DNA of 38,866 nt, taken from NCBI GenBank assembly GCA_036496265.1, contig DASXLL010000281.1, forward strand, positions 1 through 38,866, written 5' to 3'. The translations under genes were made by a program, and so were the position numbers. The notes beneath the pieces are model-generated. The model did no database searches, was not told the DNA's origin, and saw nothing but the letters and a program-made list of their open reading frames with translations. This DNA comes from CAYLLN01 sp036496265 (lineage in GTDB: Bacteria; Planctomycetota; Planctomycetia; Pirellulales; Pirellulaceae). Below are positions 15,933-23,900 of this stretch, in pieces. The number at the start of each line of letters is the position of its first letter. Position 1 is the stretch's first letter.

Positions 15933-15992
15933 ATGAACCACGTCTCTCTGCTAACGCTTTCCTTGCTTACGCTTGCCACCGGCAGGCTGTAG
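15933..15992 (+). CDS. Leucine-rich leader peptide of leuA
   Basis: A 19-residue ORF, MNHVSLLTLSLLTLATGRL, with seven leucines. Leu codons are codons 6 CTG, 7 CTA, 9 CTT, 11 TTG, 12 CTT, 14 CTT and 19 CTG. It sits between a promoter and an intrinsic terminator ahead of leuA, exactly where a ribosome-mediated attenuator puts its leader peptide. The stop codon at 15990-15992 overlaps the sequence that can pair with the terminator. The ribosome-binding site is weak (GAG about eight bases upstream). The hydrophobic string could also be a chance signal-like sequence, but the surrounding structures favour a leader. Confidence 0.72.
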   Translation: MNHVSLLTLSLLTLATGRL

Positions 15993-16040
15993 GGGCGTTG
16001 CAGGGCTGTAGATCGACTGCAAACTCACGACCCCGAAGCC
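15971..16040 (+). promoter_or_regulatory. Pause and antiterminator structures of the leu attenuator
   Basis: Two alternative folds share bases. Pause hairpin: GCTTGCC (15971-15977), loop ACC, GGCAGGC (15981-15987). Antiterminator: GGCT (15985-15988) plus GGGG (15992-15995) pair with CCCC (16031-16034) and AGCC (16037-16040), enclosing a hairpin TTGCAG (15998-16003) / CTGCAA (16017-16022). A ribosome stalled on Leu codons would open the pause hairpin and favour the antiterminator; one reaching the stop would cover GGGG and allow termination. Confidence 0.68.
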
Positions 16041-16062
16041 CATAAGGCTCTCGGGGTTTTTT
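16031..16062 (+). terminator. Intrinsic terminator (attenuator) upstream of leuA
   Basis: CCCCGAAGCC pairs with GGCT-C-TCGGGG (one bulged C) around loop CATAA, followed by six T (16057-16062). It is the only textbook intrinsic terminator I found in the window. leuA starts 216 bases further on, with no gene in between, so read-through is needed for leuA expression from the upstream promoter. Confidence 0.85.
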
Positions 16063-16198
16063 GTTGGCTGGGACTGAAAATGACTGCGATATTGCTGGTG
16101 GATTTCGTTCCGAGCAGGGCACGACTGGTGCTTACCAGGCCGGCATAGGGCCGGCCGCGTCGTGGGGTAGGCTTCCAGCCTGCCGCAAATTCAATAGA

Positions 16199-16224
16199 GG
16201 CTCGGCAGGAGCCTCGCCCTCCCA
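16199..16224. repeat. Dispersed GC-rich repeat, inverted copy
   Basis: One inverted copy of the element seen at 1035-1102, in the leuA 5' region between the attenuator and the start codon. A second common palindrome-like word, GTAGGCTTCCAGCCTGCC, lies just upstream (about 16166-16183). Confidence 0.85.
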
Positions 16225-16278
16225 AGGAGGCGCCTCATTCGTCCGAGTTCAAACCAGCCAATTCAAGGAATTCCAACC

Positions 16279-17838
16279 ATGCCCGATACCACTCAACCTC
16301 GTCAGATCAAAATCTTCGACACGACGCTGCGCGATGGCGAGCAATCGCCGGGTTGCAGTATGAACCTGCAAGAGAAAATGGAAGTCGCGCAGGCGCTCGT
16401 CGATCTGGGCGTCGATATTATCGAAGCCGGGTTTCCGATCGCGTCGCCCGGCGATTTTGAGGCGGTCCGTGAGATCGCGAACACGATTCGGGGAAATTCG
16501 GTAATCGCGGGGCTGGCCCGGTGTAACGACGCGGACATCGATCGCGCGTGGGAGGCACTGAAGCGAGCGCCGCGGGCGCGGATTCACGTTTTTCTGGCGA
16601 CGAGCGCGATTCATCGCGAGTTCAAATTGAAGATGACACGCGAGGAGATCGTGGCGCGGGCCGTCGCGGGAGTGAAGCGGGCGGCGGGTTACTGCGACGA
16701 CGTCGAATTCTCGCCGGAAGACGCAGCGCGGACTGAGCGGGATTTTCTGTGTCAGGTTGTGGAAGCAGCGATCGAAGCCGGAGCGACGACGGTCAATATT
16801 CCGGACACGGTGGGCTATGCGACGCCGCAGGAATATGGGGCCACGATTGGACTTCTGAAAAATCGCGTGCCAAACATCGACAAGGCGGTGATCAGCACAC
16901 ATTGTCATAACGATCTTGGTTTAGCCGTCGCCAACAGCCTGGCGGCGGTTGAAAACGGCGCGGGACAGATTGAATGCACGATCAATGGAATTGGCGAGCG
17001 GGCGGGAAACTGTTCGCTAGAAGAGGTCGTGATGGCGATGAAGACGCGAGTGGACCACTATCGCTGTACGACTGGGATCAATACGCCGCGGCTGGTGCCG
17101 ACGAGTCGGCTCGTCTCGTCAATCACCGGCGTTCACGTGCAGCGGAACAAGGCGATTGTCGGCCGCAATGCGTTCGCCCACGAAGCGGGCATCCATCAAG
17201 ATGGCATGCTGAAGGAGCGGCGGACCTACGAGATTATGCGGCCGGAGGATGTCGGCTTTCAGGCGACCGATTTGGTCTTGGGCAAGCATAGCGGCCGGGC
17301 GGCGCTGGCTGATCGGGCGCGGGCTTTGGGTTATGCGCTGAGCGGCGAGATGCTGCATCAGGTGTTCGACGAGTTCAAAAAGCTGGCCGACAAAAAAAAG
17401 GACATTTACGACGGCGATATCATCGCGCTGATCGAGGCGCAGCTACACGGAGCGCCAGCCGAGGCCGAATGGAAGCTGGTCGCCTTCGAAGTCGCCAGCG
17501 GCAGTGGGCATAAGCCGCGGGCCAAGCTGACGCTGCGCCGCGGCGACCAGGAATCCACCGAGGAAGTGACCGACGGCGACGGTCCAATCGACGCGGCGTT
17601 TCTCGCCACCGAAAAAATCACCGGGATTAAGCTGAAGTGCATCGATTATCACGTCAAAAGCGCGACACTCGGCCACGACGCTCTCGGCGAAGTAAATTTG
17701 TCGGTCGCTCATGGCAACCAGACGTTTCGCGGGCGCGGCGTTTCGACAGATACGGTTGAGGCGACGGTGCAGGCGATTCTCAGCGCCGTGAATCGGATTG
17801 CGATGACGGCTGCGAGTAGGCCAGTTGCCAGTAGCTAG
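16279..17838 (+). CDS. leuA: 2-isopropylmalate synthase
   Basis: A 519-residue enzyme that condenses acetyl-CoA with 2-ketoisovalerate, the first committed step of leucine synthesis. It has the HMGL-like motif FDTTLRDGEQSPG, the metal-binding HCHNDLG (His208, His210), and the glycine-rich NGIGERAGNCSLEEV. The C-terminal part from about residue 385 is the LeuA regulatory dimer domain, so leucine feedback inhibition is likely in addition to the attenuator upstream. AAGGAA precedes the ATG. The last residues (ASRPVASS) and the stop codon lie inside a heptamer array (17815-17863), so the end of the protein has been rewritten by the repeat. Confidence 0.96.
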   Translation: MPDTTQPRQIKIFDTTLRDGEQSPGCSMNLQEKMEVAQALVDLGVDIIEAGFPIASPGDFEAVREIANTIRGNSVIAGLARCNDADIDRAWEALKRAPRARIHVFLATSAIHREFKLKMTREEIVARAVAGVKRAAGYCDDVEFSPEDAARTERDFLCQVVEAAIEAGATTVNIPDTVGYATPQEYGATIGLLKNRVPNIDKAVISTHCHNDLGLAVANSLAAVENGAGQIECTINGIGERAGNCSLEEVVMAMKTRVDHYRCTTGINTPRLVPTSRLVSSITGVHVQRNKAIVGRNAFAHEAGIHQDGMLKERRTYEIMRPEDVGFQATDLVLGKHSGRAALADRARALGYALSGEMLHQVFDEFKKLADKKKDIYDGDIIALIEAQLHGAPAEAEWKLVAFEVASGSGHKPRAKLTLRRGDQESTEEVTDGDGPIDAAFLATEKITGIKLKCIDYHVKSATLGHDALGEVNLSVAHGNQTFRGRGVSTDTVEATVQAILSAVNRIAMTAASRPVASS

Positions 17839-17863
17839 TAGGCAGTTGCCGTTAGACAGTGTG
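17815..17863. repeat. Heptamer repeat array over the leuA stop codon
   Basis: Seven units in a row: AGTAGGC, CAGTTGC, CAGTAGC, TAGTAGG, CAGTTGC, CGTTAGA, CAGTGTG. The array provides the last codons and the stop of leuA. A two-unit relative (AGTAGGC, CAGTAGC) lies at about 13783-13796. Confidence 0.85.
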
Positions 17864-17960
17864 GGCAGTGATTCTGATAGCCGGGGCCAAACTTGGTCCT
17901 GGAATTCTGCCACCCGAGGTATAATTACCACATCGCTCAATAAATCACGGAGCATTGACG

Positions 17961-18152
17961 ATGCAGACCGTCAAATACGTCTATTGGCAAGAAGACAATG
18001 CCTGGCTTGGTTATCTGGAGGAGTATCCCGATTACTGGACCCAAGGCGACTCTCTCGACGATTTGCTCGCACATCTTAAAGACCTCTTTTTTGATTTGAC
18101 CAGTGGCCAAATCCCCGGCGTTCGCCGCGTTGGGGAGTTGGTCATTTCATGA
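17961..18152 (+). CDS. HicB-family antitoxin
   Basis: A 63-residue protein with the HicB/UPF0150 partial RNase-H-like fold (VKYVYWQEDNAWLGYLEEYPDYWTQGDSLDDLLAHLKD). CGGAG at 17948-17952, eight bases before the ATG, fixes the start. Its stop codon overlaps the ATG of a frameshifted hicA by the usual ATGA. Unlike many HicB proteins there is no C-terminal DNA-binding domain. Confidence 0.85.
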   Translation: MQTVKYVYWQEDNAWLGYLEEYPDYWTQGDSLDDLLAHLKDLFFDLTSGQIPGVRRVGELVIS

Positions 18153-18344
18153 AGCGTCGATCTCATCAAGTCGATCGAAGGCTTCGGCTGTCAATTAGTT
18201 CGGCATGGCGCCAAACACGATTGGTATCACAACCCTGCAACGGGCGTTTCTCAGCCGGTGCCTCGTCATCGTGAGATCAACGAGCGACTGGCGCGGAAAA
18301 TAATCAGGATGCTCGGGAGAAAGAAACACCGAATACTGATTTGA
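18149..18344 (+). pseudogene. Frameshifted HicA toxin gene
   Basis: The ATG that overlaps the hicB stop opens MKRR, but the HicA-like protein continues one frame over from 18159: DLIKSIEGFGCQLVRHGAK, then HDWYHNPATG and VPRHREINERLARKII, ending at TGA 18342-18344. This has the HicA double-stranded RNA-binding fold with the catalytic histidine in GAKHDWY. One extra base, or two missing, near 18158 separates start and body. No usual start codon exists in the body's frame, which has a TGA just before. The toxin is probably dead; a sequencing error is possible. Confidence 0.75.
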
Positions 18345-18373
18345 GTGATGCGGAAACTTGAAGGTGACAAGCT

Positions 18374-18604
18374 ATGGAGCTCGACACTGCCAGGATTGAT
18401 GACGCGGTTCTCGCGCTGCTCCTACTCGGCCTGCATGACGGTTGCCGGGCCTGGAAAGGGTTTGATTGGGACGCGATGGACAGGCTCTATGAGAAGGGTT
18501 ACATCACCGACCCGCGCGGGAAGACCAAATCGGTCGTCTTCACGGAGGAAGGACAGCAGCGGGCAGAAGAACTGCTGAGCGAATTGTTCGGCAACGCGGC
18601 TTAG
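18374..18604 (+). CDS. DUF6429 family protein
   Basis: A 76-residue protein, IDDAVLALLLLGLHDG...AWKGFDWDAMDRLYEKGYITDP...KSVVFTEEGQQRAEELL, which matches DUF6429. It looks like a small winged-helix-type fold, with the conserved WKGFDWDAMDRL and TEEG segments. Function is unknown; in other genomes it is often near mobile or toxin-antitoxin genes, as here. Confidence 0.85.
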   Translation: MELDTARIDDAVLALLLLGLHDGCRAWKGFDWDAMDRLYEKGYITDPRGKTKSVVFTEEGQQRAEELLSELFGNAA

Positions 18605-18620
18605 TTCCTGGCAGCCGAGA

Positions 18621-19346
18621 ATGAGTCCTGAAAACACCGAAGTGAAGACGTATCGCATTCCGCGGCAATTTCTTTTTCTTGGCGTATTCTGTACATCTGA
18701 GTTTGCTGCCTTTGGCGTCGCTTCAACCATCGCTGCGTATTGGAACTTAGATGGCTCGTTCAAACACCCCACGCGCGACGCTATTACTTTCGCCGTCGTT
18801 TGGTCGAGCTTTTCCCTTCTTGGCGTATGGCTAATCGTGTTTTATTTCCGCTACCGTCTTCGCGTTTCCGACGAAGAAATCGTGCAAACCGGAGTCCTCT
18901 TTACGAGGGCAATCAAGCTGGCGCAGGTCACGGCTGTCAAATGGCGGATTATTTGGCGAGACGTTGTCCTTCAGGCCGGCAACAGCCGATTGCGCATTGG
19001 ATTAGAGGATGTGTCTGCCGACGATCGCGAAGAATTCATTGCCTTTTTGCGTCGAAGATTTGACGCAAGCGTTCACCAAGCCTGGCCGCTTTTCGAAAAA
19101 CACCTGTGGGGACGTTCAAGGCGGCCTCAAGAGCCCATGAGCTGGCGGCGATTGTCGCTCGGCCTGTTTCTTGCCTGTCTTGGAACGTTCGCTTGGTTCT
19201 ATCTATTCGTCTGGCTCGCAGACGGCGATCGTAATAATCTAAACCTTGGAATTGTGCTCACGATAATATTGCTGATCTGCCTTTCGCTGCCGGCGACGCG
19301 GCGAGAACTGCGACGGACAAAGAACACCCCGGCAGTCGAGCAATGA
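18621..19346 (+). CDS. Membrane protein with PH-like domain
   Basis: A 241-residue membrane protein. Two transmembrane segments lie near residues 14-37 and 50-71, followed by a bacterial PH-like region (YRLRVSDEEIVQTGVLFTRAIKLAQVTAVKW...RLRIGLED), then two more membrane segments near 175-195 and 203-222. The PH-like part is the usual bPH2/YdbT-type beta fold. Role unknown. It starts 16 bases after the DUF6429 stop and may be co-transcribed. Confidence 0.7.
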   Translation: MSPENTEVKTYRIPRQFLFLGVFCTSEFAAFGVASTIAAYWNLDGSFKHPTRDAITFAVVWSSFSLLGVWLIVFYFRYRLRVSDEEIVQTGVLFTRAIKLAQVTAVKWRIIWRDVVLQAGNSRLRIGLEDVSADDREEFIAFLRRRFDASVHQAWPLFEKHLWGRSRRPQEPMSWRRLSLGLFLACLGTFAWFYLFVWLADGDRNNLNLGIVLTIILLICLSLPATRRELRRTKNTPAVEQ

Positions 19347-19362
19347 CGCCGCGGGCAAGTGA

Positions 19363-19719
19363 CTATAGAGGTAAGAATTCAATTCGGCCAATCCAGTCTT
19401 CGGCTTCGGACGCGGTCCAAATTAGGAGAAGGCTTTCGATGGCGGGTGCGAGGGGGTCGCTCTGTTGCGCGATTAGGAGGCCTGACATTTCTTCTCCCGC
19501 TACCAGCAAAGTGGACGCGGCTGCGGGCATCGAACTGACGTCGTGGGAAACTACAATCCAGCCCTCACGACCCGCGAATCGGAGTACCTGATCATCCGGC
19601 AATTGTTCAAGACCGATATCGCGTAAGCGAATGAACTCGACGGTAGGTTCAAGGCGGAGTACACCGCGAACGATAGCGTCGTTAAGATCTTGATCCGCCA
19701 AGAATCTTGGTCGGCTCAT
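19363..19719 (-). CDS. DUF5615 PIN-like protein (putative toxin)
   Basis: A 118-residue protein starting RPRFLADQDLNDAIVRGVLR, the DUF5615 PIN-like N-terminus, with acidic residues also in SHDVSSMP. PIN-like proteins are nucleases, and DUF5615 is commonly paired with DUF433 as a predicted toxin-antitoxin module. Its ATG overlaps the stop of the DUF433 gene by four bases. Function not proven for the family as a whole. Confidence 0.85.
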   Translation of the reverse strand: MSRPRFLADQDLNDAIVRGVLRLEPTVEFIRLRDIGLEQLPDDQVLRFAGREGWIVVSHDVSSMPAAASTLLVAGEEMSGLLIAQQSDPLAPAIESLLLIWTASEAEDWIGRIEFLPL

Positions 19720-20042
19720 GGCGCAGTCGTCTTGGCCTTGTGCGCCAAAGCTCGTAATCGAGCGACCACGGGACTTGGATTCGTCCGGGATTTCTCACGC
19801 AGTTCGTCCCACAGACTTTTGCGATGCTCCAGGTATTCATTTACCTCTGCTCGATTGGCCAAATAGAAGGCCACCGCCCCATATACCTCCTCCAAAGTCA
19901 AACCCGGATAGTTTTTCTGGATCGTCTCTGGGGATTCGCCTTGCTGAAAGCCAACGACCACGGAATCAAGTGAAATATCGCTGTCGCCAATGCGCCAAGC
20001 ACCGTCGGGCGTTTGTCGTGCGTACTTTTTTGAGTAAATCAC
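19716..20042 (-). CDS. DUF433 protein (putative antitoxin)
   Basis: A 108-residue protein with the DUF433 core (GDSDISLDSVVVGFQQGESPETIQKNYPGLTLEEVYGAVAFYLAN), a winged or Lambda-repressor-like helix fold linked to antitoxins. The start is GTG, with AGGA nine bases upstream. TTGTACAA (20067-20074), a perfect palindrome, precedes the gene and overlaps a possible -10 box TACAAT, so autoregulation is likely. Pairs with the DUF5615 gene. Confidence 0.85.
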   Translation of the reverse strand: MIYSKKYARQTPDGAWRIGDSDISLDSVVVGFQQGESPETIQKNYPGLTLEEVYGAVAFYLANRAEVNEYLEHRKSLWDELREKSRTNPSPVVARLRALAHKAKTTAP

Positions 20043-20119
20043 GGTGGTTCATCCTTTCTGCCAGTATTGTACAACGCTACGGCTAGAAAGCGGAATTCTT
20101 TGAGGCGTAAGTACGTCGA

Positions 20120-20917
20120 TTAATCGCCTATCCACGCCACTGGATCTCGTTCGTCGCGGCTGGGCCAGATTTGGGCGGTGGGAAATTGTTGGGCGAGGAT
20201 GATGGCGAGGTGTTCGACGGCGAAGCGTTCGCTGGGGTAGTGACCGGCGAGGAGGAGGGTGATGCCGCGGGATTCGGCGTCATAGCAGGTGTGGAGACGG
20301 GTTTCGCCGGTGACTAAACAATCGCAGCCGCGGGCGATGGCGATGTCAAGAAATTCCCCGGCGCTGCCGCAGGCGACGGCGACGCGGGTGATGGGCACTT
20401 GAAGATCGCCGACGGCGTGCAGGCCGGTGATGTTGAGAAACTGTTTCAGCCGGGCGGCGAGTTGGGCCAATGGGATCGATTGCGGAAGGGTGCCGCAGCG
20501 GCCGGAGCCTAATCCCGCCGGCAACTGGACGGCTGGCTCCAGCGGCTGAATGTCTTTAAGTCCGAGACCTTCCGCCAATTGCTGGTTGATGCCCGCGGCG
20601 GCGGAATCGAAGGCGGTGTGCGGACTGTAGATGGAGATGCCGGCGCGGATCAGGTCGAGGAGGATACGGCCGGTGGGCTGGTCGGTGGTAAGGCGTTTGA
20701 GCGGCTTAAAAGGGAGCGGGTGATGCGTGACGATCATGTCAGCCCGCTCCCGAATGGCTTCGGCTGCGGCGGCAGGCGTGATTGTGAGGCAGGTCATGAC
20801 CCGCTCGACCTTCTGCGACCGGTCGCCAACGAGGAGACCAACGTTGTCCCACTCGGCCGCCAGTGCAGAGGGTGCAAATGCTTCTAAGAATGAGCAGACA
20901 TCGGCGACGGAGATCAT
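20120..20917 (-). CDS. NIF3-like dinuclear metal-centre protein
   Basis: A 265-residue protein of the NIF3/YbgI/YqfO family, recognised by AEWDNVGLLVGD near the N-terminus, DMIVTHHPLPFKPLKR with the metal-binding histidines, and VAVACGSAGEF and LAGHYPSERFAV near the C-terminus. These form hexameric toroids with a dinuclear metal site; a GTP cyclohydrolase-like activity has been proposed, but the role is unclear. Its ATG overlaps the stop of the preceding OstA-like gene by four bases, so it is translationally coupled to the LPS-type operon. Confidence 0.92.
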   Translation of the reverse strand: MISVADVCSFLEAFAPSALAAEWDNVGLLVGDRSQKVERVMTCLTITPAAAAEAIRERADMIVTHHPLPFKPLKRLTTDQPTGRILLDLIRAGISIYSPHTAFDSAAAGINQQLAEGLGLKDIQPLEPAVQLPAGLGSGRCGTLPQSIPLAQLAARLKQFLNITGLHAVGDLQVPITRVAVACGSAGEFLDIAIARGCDCLVTGETRLHTCYDAESRGITLLLAGHYPSERFAVEHLAIILAQQFPTAQIWPSRDERDPVAWIGD

Positions 20918-23900
20918 GGGAAGCGGCGGCTGGATTTCGTGGGCGTGGTGGCGGGCATGCCGGTGGGCGTGGTGCCGCCCGGCATGGCCGGTACGCCGAG
21001 CTTCATGTTCGGCGGAAGATTGAAGTGGATGCCTTTAACGACTTCGGGCGTGAACGCGCCGGTCCGCAGATTATAGGTAAATCGCTCGCCTTCAAAGCTG
21101 GTGGGTTTGTCGCCGGGATTTTGTCGCACCCAGGCTTTCGCGCTGGCCCGGCCGTTGCCTTCGATTTTGATCGTTTCCTTTTGGCTGCTGTAGGCGACGA
21201 TGGGGGCATCGACGTCGAATTTTTGGCCGCGGACTTTGGTGTTGCCGATAGCCTCGACTTCGATCCACCGCGGCGGGGGCTGCAAAAATTCGGTCACCTT
21301 CAGCGAGTCGCTGGTCATCAGGACGACGCGCTCACTGAGATCTTTGATCGCATCGGCGGCAATCACATCGGCGAAATCGTTTGCGGGCGAATAGGTTGTC
21401 TCGACTTGCTGATGAAAAGTGATTTGCCGGGCCTTCAAATCGCCGACCATTTCTTTTTCGAAGGCGACGTGAATGCTAGTTAGTTGGTTGGCTTCGGCGT
21501 TGGGCGGTCCAACGGGTCCCTGAATCTTCGCCACTGGTTCCTGACCGATGGCGCCTGGTCCTTGCGGCGAGCCTTTTCGCACACTGCTGACCCACCCGGG
21601 GCCTTGGGCGTACAACTCGTTCGTCAACATATCCATCGTGACGTTTCGCGACCGCAATTGTTCGCAGGAAACGAGATGTCCGGCTTCATCGAATCCGTCG
21701 TTCTTGCCATAGACGCCTGTCATGCCGCCGTCGAGGAAGACTCGGGCGAGTTGAGGTTGGCCAGCAGGCGACGAAGCTGGTTGGCTGGCAAATGTTGACG
21801 TGGGCAAGCCAGGAGTGCGGCCCATCGATTGAAAATCAAATCTGTCCTTGAGCATCACTTCCAGTACCGGCGCGCGGGCGAGTTGGGCCGTGCCGCCATG
21901 TTGCCCGGCATCCGGCGTCGCGGTCCGCATTTCGACATCGCCGGTAATCCGTGCAGTCAGGCCGTCAAAAATCAGCCCGTCATGCCAAACGATATGCAGC
22001 TTCTGAGGCGTCACATTCTTCGCAGGTCCCGCCGGCCCAGCCGGCCCCGCAAATGGCATCATCCCCAGCGTCGGGCCCCCGGCCCCCGATCCCTGGCTCC
22101 TATCCCCTGCCCTCTGTCCCCTGTCTCCTGTCCCCTGCATCGGCATCGTGGCCTCACCGTATCCGTCGATCCGCAGCTCGTTTTTACCGCGCGCGAGATC
22201 GATCGTTCGGCCGGCGAGCGTCATGCCGCGGCCGCCCGTTTCGGCGGGCTGACCGTCGATTTTGACTGTCGTCGCGGCGGGCACGGAGCCGTGTCGCAGT
22301 TCCAGCCGGGAGCCGCGGGCAAAAATCGGTTCCAGATTGGGTTCCGGCGTGCGCGTTTCGAGAATGTCGGCTTTGCCGTCGATGAGCAGGTCTTCCAGCT
22401 CGAATGCTCGCCCGCGGATGATCGCCTGCAATTGAATTTGTTCGCCGCCGACGTGGAAGCGCTGCAACGATGGCGGCTTGATGTCGCGAATGGCGGCCTG
22501 CGGCTCGCTTGCCGGTAAATAAGCGGCTGGCTGCACCGGCTCGCGAATTGGCGGGGGCGCGATGGGCGGCAGCCGTTGCGGCGACGCGTCGGTTGCATTC
22601 GGAGGCAAATGGATAAACCATGCTTGAAGCCGATTCGTGTCCACATCGAGCTGCTCGGAAACCACTCGCACACCACCGGTCCCGACCAGTCGATGTGGGA
22701 TGAGGGACGTTGTGGGTGAATCTGCGGCGATTGGGGAAGTCGAAGCGCCTGCTGGGCCTACGGTTTGGGGGTGGCCTTGGCTCGGCGCGCGGCTCATGCC
22801 GCCTAGCGGCAATAGCCTCGCCCTCCCGTTCTCGATTGCGGCGCTCCCATCGTCAGCAACCGCTTCTTGGACCCACAGATGCAGCTCGTTTCCATCAAAG
22901 CGTCCCATCGGATCGATCGTTACGCTGGCGGCTTGCACCAACGAGATGACCTGAAACAGCTCCTGCGGCTGAATCTGAAGCGTTTTTCCCCAGCGGGCGG
23001 TGATCGTTTGCTGCTCGACTCCTTCACCGTGCAGCATTCGCAATTCGCCGGGGCCGGTGGCCAGCAATCGGCCGAGCCGTTTGGATTCCGACATTTGGTA
23101 CTGCAGCTCAGGAGCGATGAAGTGCTGCTGGTTTTGCACGAGGGAAACCTGCGTTACGTTACGCTGGGCGTTGGCTTTCAGCACCACTTGTTGGCTGACA
23201 ACTGAGTATTCCATGTGAGCAGCGACGGCTCGCAAGGCGCTTGTCGGCGATTCGAGGACGGCCGGCGCGCCGATGGCGATCAGTTTTTGCAGACGCCCAG
23301 CTAAAGGATCCGCATTGGCAGCGGCGGCATCTCCGGCAGCCGGCGGATTTTGGGGCTCGCCAAAATGCAGCATCAACTCGTCACAGCGAAGCGTGTCCGG
23401 GGCAACATTCGGGAGCAATCGCTTGACTTCAACTTGTTTTTCGAAACGGGCGACCTGGGCCATGCAGTCGAACGTGAACTCACCCTGGCAGCGAAGCTCG
23501 ATGGGTGCGTTGTCGTTGTTTGTCGAGCCGGCGGCTGGTTGAGGTCCTGCAACGCCCGGAGGAGATTTCGAGTTGGGGAGTGCGTTTCCCAGCACTCCCC
23601 TGCCTGCTGTCGCCAGTCGAAAATAATCCAGATGCCGGAGCGTGACTGTCTGTATCGGCCCCATTGGCGATTTCGACTTCTGCTTGCTGCCTTCCTCGCT
23701 GCTTTTGAGCGCAATTTCCAGAATGCGGCCGCGGCCGGAGCTGTCGCCATATTGAAATTCGACGTCGTTCGAGGTGCGGATGGATTGGCGATCGAGCCAA
23801 ACGGCCCGCGTTTTGACGTGCAATGCATCGCCGCTGGTGGGAGTCGTCGGCGGACTGTAAATCGTAACTTCGCCCGCCAGCGTTCCTTTTTCGACACGGC

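Noticed and set aside
15839..16045. 68-codon frame over the leu leader
   Set aside because: It runs through the promoter and both hairpins, has no ribosome-binding site, and is in another frame than the Leu-rich leader.
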